64,000 nt of DNA, taken from contig NZ_BBYJ01000030.1 in assembly GCF_001528665.1 (NCBI RefSeq), forward strand, positions 51,824-115,823. Reading direction: 5' to 3'. The notes under the pieces are model-generated. The model was given only the letters and a program-made list of their open reading frames with translations, ran no database searches and was not told where the DNA came from. Both the position numbers and the translations under genes were made by a program. This DNA is from Microtetraspora malaysiensis (GTDB lineage Bacteria; Actinomycetota; Actinomycetes; Streptosporangiales; Streptosporangiaceae). Every line of letters begins with the position of its first letter. The stretch's first letter is position 1. This document shows, one piece after another, positions 48,882 through 60,094 of this stretch.

Positions 48882-51449
48882 ATGCGCCGATTAGCCGTCC
48901 TACTGCTCCCGATCGCCATGATGGTCGCGTTCGTCGCGGCCCCCGCACACGCCGCCGGCCGCCTCACCGCCGCCTTCACCCTGACTGGCAACCAGGGCAA
49001 ATTCGTGGTGAGCAACCCCGGCAGCTCAGCCGTCACCGGCTGGTCCATCCAGTTCGAACTGCCCGCCGGCGTCACCGTCAGCAACGCCCAGAACGCCACG
49101 ACCACGCAGACCGGCACGCGGGTCAAGCTCACGCCGGCGTTCTACATCAACACCGTCGGGGCGAACGGGAACACCGAGCCGTACAGCCCGGCCTTCACCC
49201 TCAGCTCGCCCACGCAGCCCACGAGCTGCCTGATCAACAACGCGAACTGCGACGGCAGCGGCGACCCGCCGCCTGCCACCGCGCCGGTCGTGGCGAGCTT
49301 CTCGCTCAGCGGCAACCAGGGGAAGTTCGTCGTCGAGAACAACGGCGACGCCGCGCTCGACAGCTGGTCGATCCAGTTCGAGCTGCCCGCCGGCGTCACC
49401 GCGAGCAACGCCCAGAACGGCTCGCTGAGCCAGAGCGGCCGCCAGGTCACGCTCAGCCCGGCCTTCTACAACACCAAGGTGAACGCGCACGCCACCACGG
49501 AGCCGTACAGCCCGACGTTCACGCTCAGCTCACCGGTGGAGCCGACGAGCTGCCGGGTCAACGACGTGCCGTGTGACGGCTCGGCCGACACCCCGCCGTC
49601 GGCGCCGGGCAACCTGCGCTCGCCGGTCAAGACCACCAAGACGGTCTCCCTCGCCTGGGACGCCGCGACCCCCGGCACCCTGCCCATCACCGCGTACGAG
49701 GTCTACCGGGGCGCCGAGCTCGCCACGACGGTCACCGGCACCGCCGCGACGGTCGCCGGCCTGACCCCGAACACCGAGTACACGTTCACGGTGAAGGCCA
49801 AGGACCGCAAGGGCACCCTCTCCCCGGCGAGCACGCCGCTGAAGGTGACCACCAGCAACCCGGCCGACGACACCCAGCCGCCGACCGTGCCCGCGAACCT
49901 ACGCAGCACCGGCAAGACCTCGTCCAGCGTCTCCCTCGCCTGGGACGCCTCGACCGACAACAAGGGCGTCGCCGGATACGACGTGTACGTCGGCTCGACC
50001 CTGGCCACGAGCGTCCTCGGCACGACCGCCACGGTCACCGGGCTCTCCCCGTCCACGGAGTACTCCTTCACCGTGCGGGCCCGCGACCTGTACGACAACA
50101 CGTCCGCCGCCAGCGCGGCCGTGAAGGCGACCACCGCCGACATCGTCGAGAACGGGTACGCCCGGGTCGGCTACTTCGTCCAGTGGGGCATCTACGGCCG
50201 GCAGTACTTCGTGAAGAACCTCGACACGACCGGGGCGGCGGCGAAGCTGACCCACCTCAACTACGCCTTCGCCAACATCGACCCGGTCAAGCTGACCTGC
50301 CTCAACGGCGTCACCAAGGGCACCTCGTCCGATCCGCAGGACCCGAGCCAGGGTGACGGCGCGGGCGACGCCGACGCCGACTACGGCCGGCCGATGAGCT
50401 CGGCCCAGTCCGTGGACGGGGTCGCCGACACCGGCTGGGAGAAGCTGCGCGGCAACTACAACCAGCTCCGCAAGCTCAAGGCGAAGTACCCGAACCTGAA
50501 GGTCCTGATCTCGATCGGCGGCTGGACGTACTCGAAGTACTTCTCCGACGCCGCCGCCACCGACGCGGCCCGCAAGAAGTTCGTCAGCTCGTGCATCGAC
50601 ATGTACATCAAGGGCAACCTGCCCGAGTACAACAGCGCGGGCGGGCCGGGCAGCGCCGCCGGGATCTTCGACGGCATCGACCTCGACTGGGAGTGGCCGG
50701 GCGCCGAGGGGCACCCGGGCAACCACGTCGGCGCGAACGACAAGGCGAACAACACCGCACTGATCGCCGAGTTCCGCAAGCAGCTCGACGCGCTGACCGC
50801 GGAGACCGGCAAGCGGTACGAGCTCACCGCGTTCACGCCGGCCGACCCGGCGAAGATCGAGGCCGGCTGGGACCTTCCCGAGGTGGCCAAGAACCTGGAC
50901 ATCTTCAACATCCAGGGCTACGACTTCCACGGCTCGGGCAGCGACAACTCCTGGGAGCCGAACCGGACCGGCCACGCGGGCAACCTGTACACCGACGTCG
51001 ACGACCCCTACTCGTTCCACTTCAGCGTCGAGAACGCGGTCAACGCGTACCTGCAGGCCGGGGTGAACCCGCGCAAGCTCACCATCGGGCTCGCGTACTA
51101 CGGCCGCGGCTGGCAGGGCGTCACCGACGGCGGCAAGTACGGCGAGTGGCAGTCCGCCACCGGCGCCGCGCCGGGCCAGTTCCAGGAGGAGGCGGGCACC
51201 CGGGGCTACAGCAACCTGGTGGCGAGCGTGCCCGGCTGCCCCGTACGGCACGACGAGCAGGCGGTGGCCACCTTCTGTTACACCGGCAGCGCGAGCCAGC
51301 CGGGCCAGTGGTGGACCTTCGACGACACGTGGTCGATCGGCAAGAAGACCGCGTGGCTTCGCAGCAAGGGGCTGCTCGGCGTGATGATCTGGGAGATGTC
51401 CGGTGACACCGGCACGCTGACCAGCGCCGTCGACGCCGGCCTGAAATAA
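48882..51449 (+). CDS. Large secreted GH18 chitinase with two CBM2-like and two FN3 domains
   Basis: 855 residues. Signal peptide ~1-25 (AHAAG). Two tandem carbohydrate-binding modules follow, each with GNQGKFVV and WSIQFELPAGVT, resembling CBM2-type beta sandwiches, each ending in a Cys-bounded loop. Two FN3 domains are next (PSAPGNLRSP and PTVPANLRST). The GH18 domain has LISIGGWTYSK and FDGIDLDWEWPG, the complete DxxDxDxE. It degrades chitin outside the cell. Codon 4 is TTA. It shares the composite promoter with the other chitinase operon. Confidence 0.95.
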   Translation: MRRLAVLLLPIAMMVAFVAAPAHAAGRLTAAFTLTGNQGKFVVSNPGSSAVTGWSIQFELPAGVTVSNAQNATTTQTGTRVKLTPAFYINTVGANGNTEPYSPAFTLSSPTQPTSCLINNANCDGSGDPPPATAPVVASFSLSGNQGKFVVENNGDAALDSWSIQFELPAGVTASNAQNGSLSQSGRQVTLSPAFYNTKVNAHATTEPYSPTFTLSSPVEPTSCRVNDVPCDGSADTPPSAPGNLRSPVKTTKTVSLAWDAATPGTLPITAYEVYRGAELATTVTGTAATVAGLTPNTEYTFTVKAKDRKGTLSPASTPLKVTTSNPADDTQPPTVPANLRSTGKTSSSVSLAWDASTDNKGVAGYDVYVGSTLATSVLGTTATVTGLSPSTEYSFTVRARDLYDNTSAASAAVKATTADIVENGYARVGYFVQWGIYGRQYFVKNLDTTGAAAKLTHLNYAFANIDPVKLTCLNGVTKGTSSDPQDPSQGDGAGDADADYGRPMSSAQSVDGVADTGWEKLRGNYNQLRKLKAKYPNLKVLISIGGWTYSKYFSDAAATDAARKKFVSSCIDMYIKGNLPEYNSAGGPGSAAGIFDGIDLDWEWPGAEGHPGNHVGANDKANNTALIAEFRKQLDALTAETGKRYELTAFTPADPAKIEAGWDLPEVAKNLDIFNIQGYDFHGSGSDNSWEPNRTGHAGNLYTDVDDPYSFHFSVENAVNAYLQAGVNPRKLTIGLAYYGRGWQGVTDGGKYGEWQSATGAAPGQFQEEAGTRGYSNLVASVPGCPVRHDEQAVATFCYTGSASQPGQWWTFDDTWSIGKKTAWLRSKGLLGVMIWEMSGDTGTLTSAVDAGLK

Positions 51450-51477
51450 CCCTTGTCGGGAAATTTCAGGAAATGAA

Positions 51478-51543
51478 GGTTCTCCCGGCGGGGGCGGGCG
51501 AGGGACACACCCGCACAGCGGGCACGTCCCCGCCGGGAGAACC
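51478..51543. terminator. Long hairpin terminator after the chitinase
   Basis: GGTTCTCCCGGCGGGG (51478-51493) pairs perfectly over 16 bp with CCCCGCCGGGAGAACC (51528-51543). It lies between convergent genes. Confidence 0.85.
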
Positions 51544-51563
51544 GCAAGCCCGGTGGTCGCGGG

Positions 51564-51803
51564 TCAGCGCTGGGCCGGAGGCTGCGGGCCCCTGGCATAC
51601 ATATCGGCGACGTGACCGGCGAGCACCGTGAAGAAGCCGATGAAGCCGAGCAACGCCAGCACCGCGCCGACGATCACATCGTTGCGCGTGGCCGCCGTCC
51701 AGGCCGCGCCCTCCGGCTGCTGGCCGGTCACGAACGGCGCGGCGACCAGCCAGACCCCGGCCACGAAGAGCAGGCCGACGCCGGCGATCCCCCATCTGCT
51801 CAC
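51564..51803 (-). CDS. Small two-span membrane protein, SPW-like
   Basis: 79 residues. Helix 1 is GIAGVGLLFVAGVWLVAAPFV and helix 2 is IVGAVLALLGFIGFFTVL. The pattern WL-A-PF before W and an N-D-V-I-V-G turn resembles SPW-repeat proteins. It overlaps its upstream neighbour by 4 bp, in an operon with the second small membrane protein and the MFS exporter. Function unknown. Confidence 0.75.
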   Translation of the reverse strand: MSRWGIAGVGLLFVAGVWLVAAPFVTGQQPEGAAWTAATRNDVIVGAVLALLGFIGFFTVLAGHVADMYARGPQPPAQR

Positions 51804-52195
51804 CAGTCCTCCTCGTTGTGCCTGTTGCCCGTCCGCTCAAGCTGGTCCGCGGCGAGCGCCGCCACCAGCGGCTTGAGCAGGCTGTGCAGGTCCTCTGTCG
51901 TCGGTACGGCCACCGGCGCGGGAGCGGGCGGCTGCTCCGCCTCGGCCGCCGCGGCCGGCTCCTCGACGGGACGCTCGGGCAGAAGTCCGTCGGCGCGGAG
52001 CTGCCCGCGCCAGGCCCGCGCCCACACCCCGATCGTGGCCAGGGCGATCACGCACACACCCGCTCCCGTCCACATGTCCACCCGCACCGCCGTCCCACCC
52101 GAGGGGTAGTCCAGCCCGTACGGCGCGAGCAGCAGCCAGACACCGCCGGCGAGCGCGGCGGTCGCCGCGATCAAGCCGGCCAGATAGCGGGTCAT
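51800..52195 (-). CDS. Two-span membrane protein with Pro/Ala/Glu-rich tail
   Basis: 131 residues from ATG 52195, overlapping the MFS stop by 4 bp. Helices LAGLIAATAALAGGVWLLLA and MWTGAGVCVIALATIGVWA are followed by a basic turn, a disordered PAE-rich linker and a short amphipathic C-helix (DLHSLLKPLVAALAADQL). It pairs with the following SPW-like protein and may form a small complex with the exporter. No family is recognised. Confidence 0.75.
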   Translation of the reverse strand: MTRYLAGLIAATAALAGGVWLLLAPYGLDYPSGGTAVRVDMWTGAGVCVIALATIGVWARAWRGQLRADGLLPERPVEEPAAAAEAEQPPAPAPVAVPTTEDLHSLLKPLVAALAADQLERTGNRHNEEDW

Positions 52196-53904
52196 TTCTT
52201 CTCCTTTTCCGTCAATGCCGCGAGCAGCACCTGGCCGGCCAACGGCCTGATCAACCTGCGCGAGGCCAGCCGGGCCCGCACATGGTCGTCCCCGCTCCCG
52301 TCCGGACCCTGGTCCGGGAGGAGCCGGGCCGCGGCCGCGACCAGCCGGGGCGAGTGCCCGCGTTCGAGCCGGTCGGCCAGCCAGGCGAGGGCGACGCCGG
52401 TGACCGCGAGCGTCACCGCGCTCGGCCGCACGGTCACCTCGCCGCGCAGCGGCACCTCCTTCAGGAAGAACGCGAGCAGCAGGCTCGCCACGGCGAACGG
52501 GATCGCCCACAGGTAGACGGCCTGGACCGCCGTGGTGAACGCTTCGAGCAGACTGTGGAGCTGCGCGGCGGGCAGCCGGGTGAGCAGGGTGGGATCGAGC
52601 TGGGCGGCCTGCGCCGGCAGCCCGGCCCTGGCCAGCTCGTCCTCCAGGGTGCGGATCTGGATCGTGCCGAACAGCGCGGTGCCCAGCGAGCCGCCCAGCG
52701 TGCGGAAGAACGCGATGGCGCTGGAGGCGGTGCCGATGTCGCCGGGACGCACCGCGTTCTGCGTCGCCACCAGCGGAACCTGGATGAAGGCGCCCACCCC
52801 CAGGCCGACCACGACGGTGAAGGCCATGATCAGCACCATCGAGGTGTCGATCTCGACCAGGCCGAGCAGGTAGAGCCCCACGGCCAGCAGCGCCGCGCCG
52901 ATGACGGGCATCGCCTTGTAGCGGCCCGTCTTGGAGACCGCCAGGCCGCTCACCAGGGAGGCGACGATCACTCCGCCGGTCAGCGGGACCAGGGCGAGGC
53001 CGGACTCCGTCGCCGACTGCCCGCGCACGATCTGGAAGTAGGTGGGCAGGTAGACGACCGCGCCGAACAGCGCGACACCGGACAGCAGCGACAGGCCGGC
53101 GCTCACCGCGACCACCGGGTCGGCGATCACCCGCGGCGGCAGGATCGGCTCTGCCGCGCTGCGCTGGCGGACGGCGAACGCCGCCGTCAGGCCCACCCCG
53201 GCGACCGCCAGCCCGATGATCTGCGGCGATCCCCAGTCGTACGTCCGGCCGCCCCACACAGTGACCATGAGGACGGAGCACACCGCGGCGACCAGGAGGA
53301 CAGCGCCCGGATAGTCGATGCGGTGCCGCACCGTGGCGCGGGGCAGGTGCAGCGCGACCGCGATCACGGCGAGCGCGGCCACGCCTATGGGAAGGTTGAT
53401 CCAGAAGATCCAGCGCCAGGTGGCATGGTCGGTGAAGAAGCCGCCGACGAGCGGGCCCGCGACGCTGGCCAGGCCGAAGACACCTCCGAAGAGTCCCTGG
53501 TAGCGGCCCCGGTCACGCGGCGGGACGACGTCCGCGATCACCGCCATCGCCAGCGCCATGAGCCCGCCGCCGCCGAGCCCCTGGACACCCCGGAACACGA
53601 TCAGCTGGGCCATGTTCTGCGCGAGGCCGCACAGGATCGAGCCGATCAGGAAGATGACGATCGCGCCCTGGAAGATCTGCTTGCGGCCATACAGGTCGGA
53701 GAGCTTGCCGTAGAGCGGGGTCCCGGCGGTGGAGGCGAGCAGGTAGGACGTGACCACCCAGGAGAGCTGATCAAGCCCGCCGAGCTCCTGCGCGATCATC
53801 GGCAGCGCGGTGGCCACGATCATCTGGTCCAGGGCGGCGAGCAGCATGGCGAGCATGAGTCCGGCCATGACAAGCCGGATCTGCGCGCGAGTCAACAACG
53901 ACAA
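52192..53904 (-). CDS. MFS multidrug exporter, DHA2 (14-helix) type
   Basis: 570 residues. Fourteen predicted helices. Motif A is LYGKLSDLYGRKQIF, motif B FRGVQGLGGGGLM, and motif C GLASVAGPLVGGFF, typical of DHA2 drug:H+ antiporters. A long C-terminal cytoplasmic extension (~80 residues) carries a basic, Arg-rich segment. It exports an unknown toxic compound. Operon with two small membrane proteins. A perfect palindrome 11 bp before the start indicates repression by a regulator that is not encoded nearby. Confidence 0.93.
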   Translation of the reverse strand: MSLLTRAQIRLVMAGLMLAMLLAALDQMIVATALPMIAQELGGLDQLSWVVTSYLLASTAGTPLYGKLSDLYGRKQIFQGAIVIFLIGSILCGLAQNMAQLIVFRGVQGLGGGGLMALAMAVIADVVPPRDRGRYQGLFGGVFGLASVAGPLVGGFFTDHATWRWIFWINLPIGVAALAVIAVALHLPRATVRHRIDYPGAVLLVAAVCSVLMVTVWGGRTYDWGSPQIIGLAVAGVGLTAAFAVRQRSAAEPILPPRVIADPVVAVSAGLSLLSGVALFGAVVYLPTYFQIVRGQSATESGLALVPLTGGVIVASLVSGLAVSKTGRYKAMPVIGAALLAVGLYLLGLVEIDTSMVLIMAFTVVVGLGVGAFIQVPLVATQNAVRPGDIGTASSAIAFFRTLGGSLGTALFGTIQIRTLEDELARAGLPAQAAQLDPTLLTRLPAAQLHSLLEAFTTAVQAVYLWAIPFAVASLLLAFFLKEVPLRGEVTVRPSAVTLAVTGVALAWLADRLERGHSPRLVAAAARLLPDQGPDGSGDDHVRARLASRRLIRPLAGQVLLAALTEKEKK

Positions 53905-53915
53905 CCCCCGCTTCG

Positions 53916-53930
53916 ATCACTATTAGTGAT
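53916..53930. promoter_or_regulatory. Operator palindrome of the MFS operon
   Basis: ATCACTA-T-TAGTGAT is a perfect 7-bp inverted repeat immediately upstream of the MFS start (53904). It is a TetR- or MarR-like site. Confidence 0.65.
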
Positions 53931-54052
53931 TCAGACACTACGCAGAGATGAGAATCGCTGTACGAGAAATGACCATTCTTCTCCTCCCCCGCCTGCCTTC
54001 GGGCCCCGCGTGGACGTCAAGGTCTGCGCGCTCCTGTTTTGCCGGCGGACGC

Positions 54053-54084
54053 GAACAGCGCCGCCCCGCAGGACGGCGCTGTTC
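54053..54084 (-). terminator. Terminator downstream of asnB
   Basis: GAACAGCGCCG pairs perfectly with CGGCGCTGTTC across a 10-nt loop, 22 bp beyond the asnB stop. It separates asnB from the MFS operon. Confidence 0.75.
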
Positions 54085-54106
54085 TGTCAAAGCCGGGAGC
54101 CGTGGC

Positions 54107-55948
54107 TCAGATGGTGACCCGCACCCCGTACTCCTCCATCCAGGCGTTGAACTGGACGAGCTGCTCCATGGCCGTCCTGTTCTCCTGGAGGCTGGTCGTG
54201 CCCACCTCGTGGTCGAGGACGTTCCGCGCCTTGGCCAGATCGAGCAGCGGCGCGATCGCGAGGTCGTCCCGGCTGAGCAGCCGCGCCGACTCCACCTGGA
54301 GCGCCCGCTCGTACGCGGGGTCCTGTGTCGAGGGGTACGGGCTCTTGCGGCGCTCGACGACCGAGCGCGGCAGGACGTCGCCGGTGGCGGCGCGCAGCAG
54401 GCTCTTCTCCCGGCCGTCGAAGGTCTTCATCGCCCACGGGGTGTTGAAGACGTACTCCACCAGACGGTGGTCGCAGAACGGGACACGCACCTCAAGGCCG
54501 ACGGCCATGCTCATCCGGTCCTTGCGGTCGAGCAGGATCTGCACGAAGCGGGTGAGGTGCATATGACTCACCTCGCGCATCCGCTTCTGCAGGCCGCTCT
54601 CTCCGGGCAGCGGCTCCACCGCGGCCAGTGCCTGCTGGTAGGAGTCCGCCCGGTAGGCGGGGATGTCCAGCTTGCGCAGCAGCGGCTCGTCGAACAGCGT
54701 GGTGAGGCCGTTACGGTGGCCGACGCCCACGGTGGCCAGCCAGGGGAAGGTCCCCGCGTTCACCGTGTCCGGGTCGTGGAACCACTTGTAGCCGCCGAAC
54801 ACCTCGTCCGCGGACTCACCGGACAGCGCCACCGTCGAGCGCTCCCTGATCGCCTTGAACAGCAGGTAGAGCGACGTGTCCATGTCGCCCATGCCCATCG
54901 GGATGTCACGCGCCCGCAGCGCCGCGGCGCGTACGGCCGGGTTCATCAGGTCGGCGGAGTTCAGCACGATGTCGGTGTGGTCCGCGCCGATGTGCTCGAC
55001 CACGTCGTGGACGTACGGCCCGTCGGGGGTGTCGCGCATGGCGTCGGGCTGGAAGTTCTCGGTGTACCCGGCGAAGTCGACCGAGAACGAGCGCACCTTG
55101 GTCGATCCCAGGGACCGGGCGGCCAGCGCGGTCACCGCGCTGGAGTCGAGACCACCGGACAGCAGCGTGCACAGCGGCACGTCCGAGATGAGCTGGCGGC
55201 CGACGATGTCGTCCAGCAGCCCGCGGATCGTGGAGATCGTGGTGGGGAGATCGTCGGTGTGCTCGCGGGACTCGAGCCGCCAGTAGCGGCGCTTGGTCAG
55301 GCCCTCGCGGCGGACCCGGACGATCTGGCCGGGGCGGACCTCGTACATGCCCCGGTAGACGGCGCTCTCGGGCGTCTTGACGAAGGCGAGCAGCTCGCGC
55401 AGCCCGTCGGCGTCGACCACCCGCTCAACGAGCGGGTTGGCGAGGATCGCCTTGGGCTCGGAGCCGAACAGCACCCCGGACGGGGTCGGGTAGTAGTACA
55501 GCGGCTTGATGCCCATCCGGTCGCGGACCAGGAGCAGCTCCTCGCGCCGCGCGTCCCAGATCGCGAAGGCGTACATGCCGTTGAGCCGGTCGACGAAGTC
55601 CTCGCCCCACTCCAGGTACGCCTCCAGGACGACCTCGGTGTCGCTCTCGGTGCGGAAGCGGTGGCCGCGGACGGCCAGTTCGGCGCGCAGCTCGCGGAAG
55701 TTGTAGACCTCGCCGCTGTAGGTGAGGACGGCGAGCAGCCGCCCGTCGTGTTCCGCCGCCATCGGCTGGCGACCGCCCTCGATGTCGATGATGGCGAGCC
55801 TGCGGTGGCCGAGCGCCGCGTGCGGCTCCGTCCACAGTCCCTCGGCGTCCGGGCCCCGGCACGCCATGGTCTCGGTCATGGCCCGGGCGGTGTCGCGCTC
55901 GGCTCCCAAATCACGGTTGTAGTCGATCCAGCCGGCTATACCGCACAT
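54107..55948 (-). CDS. asnB: Asparagine synthase (glutamine-hydrolysing)
   Basis: 613 residues. MCGIAGW places the nucleophilic Cys2 of the class II glutaminase domain, with RGPDAEG and LGHRRLAIID motifs. The synthase domain has the PP-loop SGGLDSSAV and ALSGESADEVFGGY, which bind ATP and aspartate. It makes asparagine from aspartate, glutamine and ATP in the cytoplasm. It stands alone with its own terminator; no lasso-peptide or NRPS genes are near, so a primary metabolic role is most likely. Confidence 0.95.
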   Translation of the reverse strand: MCGIAGWIDYNRDLGAERDTARAMTETMACRGPDAEGLWTEPHAALGHRRLAIIDIEGGRQPMAAEHDGRLLAVLTYSGEVYNFRELRAELAVRGHRFRTESDTEVVLEAYLEWGEDFVDRLNGMYAFAIWDARREELLLVRDRMGIKPLYYYPTPSGVLFGSEPKAILANPLVERVVDADGLRELLAFVKTPESAVYRGMYEVRPGQIVRVRREGLTKRRYWRLESREHTDDLPTTISTIRGLLDDIVGRQLISDVPLCTLLSGGLDSSAVTALAARSLGSTKVRSFSVDFAGYTENFQPDAMRDTPDGPYVHDVVEHIGADHTDIVLNSADLMNPAVRAAALRARDIPMGMGDMDTSLYLLFKAIRERSTVALSGESADEVFGGYKWFHDPDTVNAGTFPWLATVGVGHRNGLTTLFDEPLLRKLDIPAYRADSYQQALAAVEPLPGESGLQKRMREVSHMHLTRFVQILLDRKDRMSMAVGLEVRVPFCDHRLVEYVFNTPWAMKTFDGREKSLLRAATGDVLPRSVVERRKSPYPSTQDPAYERALQVESARLLSRDDLAIAPLLDLAKARNVLDHEVGTTSLQENRTAMEQLVQFNAWMEEYGVRVTI

Positions 55949-56183
55949 CTTCTCTGCCCCCTAGCCTCGAAGAAGTTAGTACAGCTAAGCAAACGTGTGA
56001 CCAAGGCGAATTATGCCCAGTCGACCCCTCGACCAGCTCCTCGATCTCCGCAAAACCCGATAAATGACAGACAAAGTGACCAATTGCCTCTTATGCGACA
56101 GATGGGGCATCATCGGCCCTCGCCGAGCCGTTACGGCTCCGACTCAGACTTGGGGCTCGGGGGCTCGGAGGCCGGGGGTCAGG

Positions 56184-56214
56184 CTCAGTCAGGGGCTCAG
56201 AGCTCAGTCAGGGG
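56184..56214. repeat. Short direct repeats after the trkA-like gene
   Basis: CTCAGTCAGGGG at 56184-56195 and 56203-56214 (19-bp period), within a GGCTCAG-rich stretch 56152-56234. Confidence 0.6.
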
Positions 56215-56228
56215 GTCAGGCGCAGGGC

Positions 56229-56891
56229 TCAGGGGAGTTCGGCGAAGCGCTCGACGTTGTCGCTCCTGCCGGAGACGAGCACGATGTCGCCGTACGACAG
56301 CTCGGTGTCGGGGGTGGCGTAGGTGAACTCCTCGCCGGGGCTCTTGACCGCGACGATCGTCACACCGTACTTGTGGCGCAGCTTGGACTCCCCCAGCGGT
56401 ACGCCGACGAACTCCTTGGGCGGGTGGGTCTTGACCAGAGCGAACCCCTCGTCCACCTCGACGTAGTCGAGCATCCGGCCGCTGACCATGTGCGCGACCC
56501 GCTCCCCCATGTCGTGCTCGGGGAAGACGACATGGTGGGCGCCGATCCGGTGCAGGATCCGGCCGTGCTGCCGGCTGACCGCCTTGGCCCAGATGTCCTC
56601 GATCTCCAGCTCGACGAGCAGCGAGGTGGCGAGGATGCTCGCCTCCAGGTCGCTGCCGATGGCGACCACGGCGCGGTAGAAGTCCGGCACGCCGAGCTGG
56701 CGCAGAGCCTCGATGTCGGTGCCGTCCGCGGTCGCGATGTTCGTGATCTGCCCGGCCAGGCTCTGCACCAGCTTGGGGCGGCTGTCGATGGCCAGGACCT
56801 CGGCCCCCCTCCGCACCAGCTCCAGCGCGAGGGATCTGCCGAAACGGCCGAGCCCGATCACCACGACGGGGTCGTTCTTCTTCTCAGCCAA
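56229..56891 (-). CDS. KtrA/TrkA-type potassium channel regulatory subunit
   Basis: 220 residues. The RCK-N domain has VVVIGLGRFGRSLALEL and AIDSRPKLVQ, a Rossmann nucleotide site, ending near GAHHVVFPE. The RCK-C domain follows (GFALVKTHPPKEFVGVPLGE, then DIVLVSGRSDN). It forms the cytosolic gating ring of a KtrB-type potassium channel and binds ATP/ADP, and in relatives c-di-AMP. Its start overlaps the KtrB-like gene by 8 bp. Confidence 0.94.
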   Translation of the reverse strand: MAEKKNDPVVVIGLGRFGRSLALELVRRGAEVLAIDSRPKLVQSLAGQITNIATADGTDIEALRQLGVPDFYRAVVAIGSDLEASILATSLLVELEIEDIWAKAVSRQHGRILHRIGAHHVVFPEHDMGERVAHMVSGRMLDYVEVDEGFALVKTHPPKEFVGVPLGESKLRHKYGVTIVAVKSPGEEFTYATPDTELSYGDIVLVSGRSDNVERFAELP

Positions 56892-58215
56892 CGATGACTC
56901 GCTCCTCGGGTAGTTCGTAGCGGCGGGTGCGCTCCTTGAGGGCGAGCGCCGAGCCGAGCGTGAGGGGGCCGATCCTGCCGATGAACATGAGCACCACCAG
57001 CATCAGGTGCCCGGCCGGCGGCACATCGGGGGTGATCCCGGTGGACAGGCCCGTGGTGCTGAAGGCGGAGACCGCCTCGAACAGCACCTGGTCCAGGCTG
57101 TGTGGGGTCATGATCAGCAACACGTACGTGGTTATGGCGACGAGCGCCACGCCGAGCATGCAGATCGCGACAGCCTGACGCTGCGCGGACTCGGTGAGCC
57201 TGCGGTGCCCGATGTTGACCTGAGGCTCGCCCCGGATCTCCGCCCAGATGACGAAGGCGAGCAACCCGAGCGTGGTCACCTTGATGCCCCCACCCGTGCC
57301 CGCGCTGCCCGCGCCCACGAACATCAGGATGTCGGTGACCAGCCAGCTCGACGACTCCATCTGGGAGACGTCGATGGTGTTGAAGCCGGAGGACCGCGGC
57401 ATGACGGCCGTGAAGAAGCTGGCCAGCAGCTTGTCGGAGTCCTTGAGCGCCCCCAGGGTGCCCGGATTGCGCCACTCGGTCATCAGGAACACCATGGTGC
57501 TCACGGAGAGCAGCAGCGTGGTGACGACCACCGTTACACGGGTGAGCACCGTCCATCGGCTGGGGCGACGCCAGGAACGCAGCAGCTCGAATATCACCGG
57601 GACGCCCAGCCCGCCGACGATCACCGCTCCGGCGATGGTCAGGCAGATCCACGGATCGGACACGAAACGCGTCAGGCTGTCCGGCCACAGGGAGAATCCG
57701 GCGTTGTTGAACGCGGAGATGGCGTGGAAGACGCCGTGATAGAGCGCCGTGCCGAACGACTCGCCGTACCCGATCATCAGCCTGCCGGTGAGGATCACGG
57801 CCACGACCGCCTCCGAAACGAGGCTGAAGACGATGACGTTGCGGACCACCCGCCGGGCGTCGGCGACGGTGAGCGTGCTGGTTTGGGCCTGGGCCATGAG
57901 GCGGGCGCGCAGCCCCATCCGGTTCGACACGATCATGGTGAACAGGGTGGCCAGAATCATGATCCCGAACCCGCCGATCTGGACCAGCCCGGCGATCACT
58001 CCCTCACCGAAGGCCGACCAGTGCCCACCGGTGTCGACGATGGCCAGCCCTGTCACGCAGACAGCGGAGGTGGCGGTGAACAGGGCGGACACCCAGTCGG
58101 CGGACTCGCCCGAGGTGGTCGCGATCGGCAGCCTCAGGAGAAGAGTGCCGAGCAGGATCACGCTGCCGAAACAGGTCGCCAGGACCTGTGTCGGGTTCTG
58201 GAACCGGTTGAGCAT
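56884..58215 (-). CDS. KtrB/TrkH-type potassium uptake membrane subunit
   Basis: 443 residues from ATG 58215; longer in-frame starts (GTG 58248 and others up to 58539) lack support. Four membrane-pore-membrane repeats with filter-loop glycines in VCVTGLAI, FNNAGFSLW, RSSGFNTID and FSTTGLSTG. An intramembrane loop (GAGSAGTGGGIKVTTLG) resembles the KtrB gate between repeats 3 and 4. It imports K+ (often Na+-dependent) with the RCK subunit encoded next, with which it overlaps by 8 bp. Confidence 0.94.
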   Translation of the reverse strand: MLNRFQNPTQVLATCFGSVILLGTLLLRLPIATTSGESADWVSALFTATSAVCVTGLAIVDTGGHWSAFGEGVIAGLVQIGGFGIMILATLFTMIVSNRMGLRARLMAQAQTSTLTVADARRVVRNVIVFSLVSEAVVAVILTGRLMIGYGESFGTALYHGVFHAISAFNNAGFSLWPDSLTRFVSDPWICLTIAGAVIVGGLGVPVIFELLRSWRRPSRWTVLTRVTVVVTTLLLSVSTMVFLMTEWRNPGTLGALKDSDKLLASFFTAVMPRSSGFNTIDVSQMESSSWLVTDILMFVGAGSAGTGGGIKVTTLGLLAFVIWAEIRGEPQVNIGHRRLTESAQRQAVAICMLGVALVAITTYVLLIMTPHSLDQVLFEAVSAFSTTGLSTGITPDVPPAGHLMLVVLMFIGRIGPLTLGSALALKERTRRYELPEERVIVG

Positions 58216-59860
<1,645 letters not shown>

Positions 59861-60094
59861 GTGCCCGGCGCGAGCATAATTTGATCATGACCTGAGCGTG
59901 ATCTGAGTAGATCCAAACCGGACGTCGCCTGTCCTGGGGGAAGCCATCGCACCTTCCTCCGGCGACGGGCGAGACGCCGCACCCCCCTCGCGTACTCCCC
60001 TGGTCGTACTCGACGTGCCTCTGGCCGGACGACGACGGCGCGGGCGTGATGGGACAGGATCCTCCCGAACCCACGTATCTGAAGGGAGCGCACC

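Noticed and set aside
43372..55948. Possible natural-product cluster (P450, MFS exporter, asparagine-synthase-like protein)
   Set aside because: No PKS, NRPS, terpene, RiPP precursor or tailoring core between them. The genes are separated by terminators and face different ways, and the asnB has full primary-metabolism motifs.
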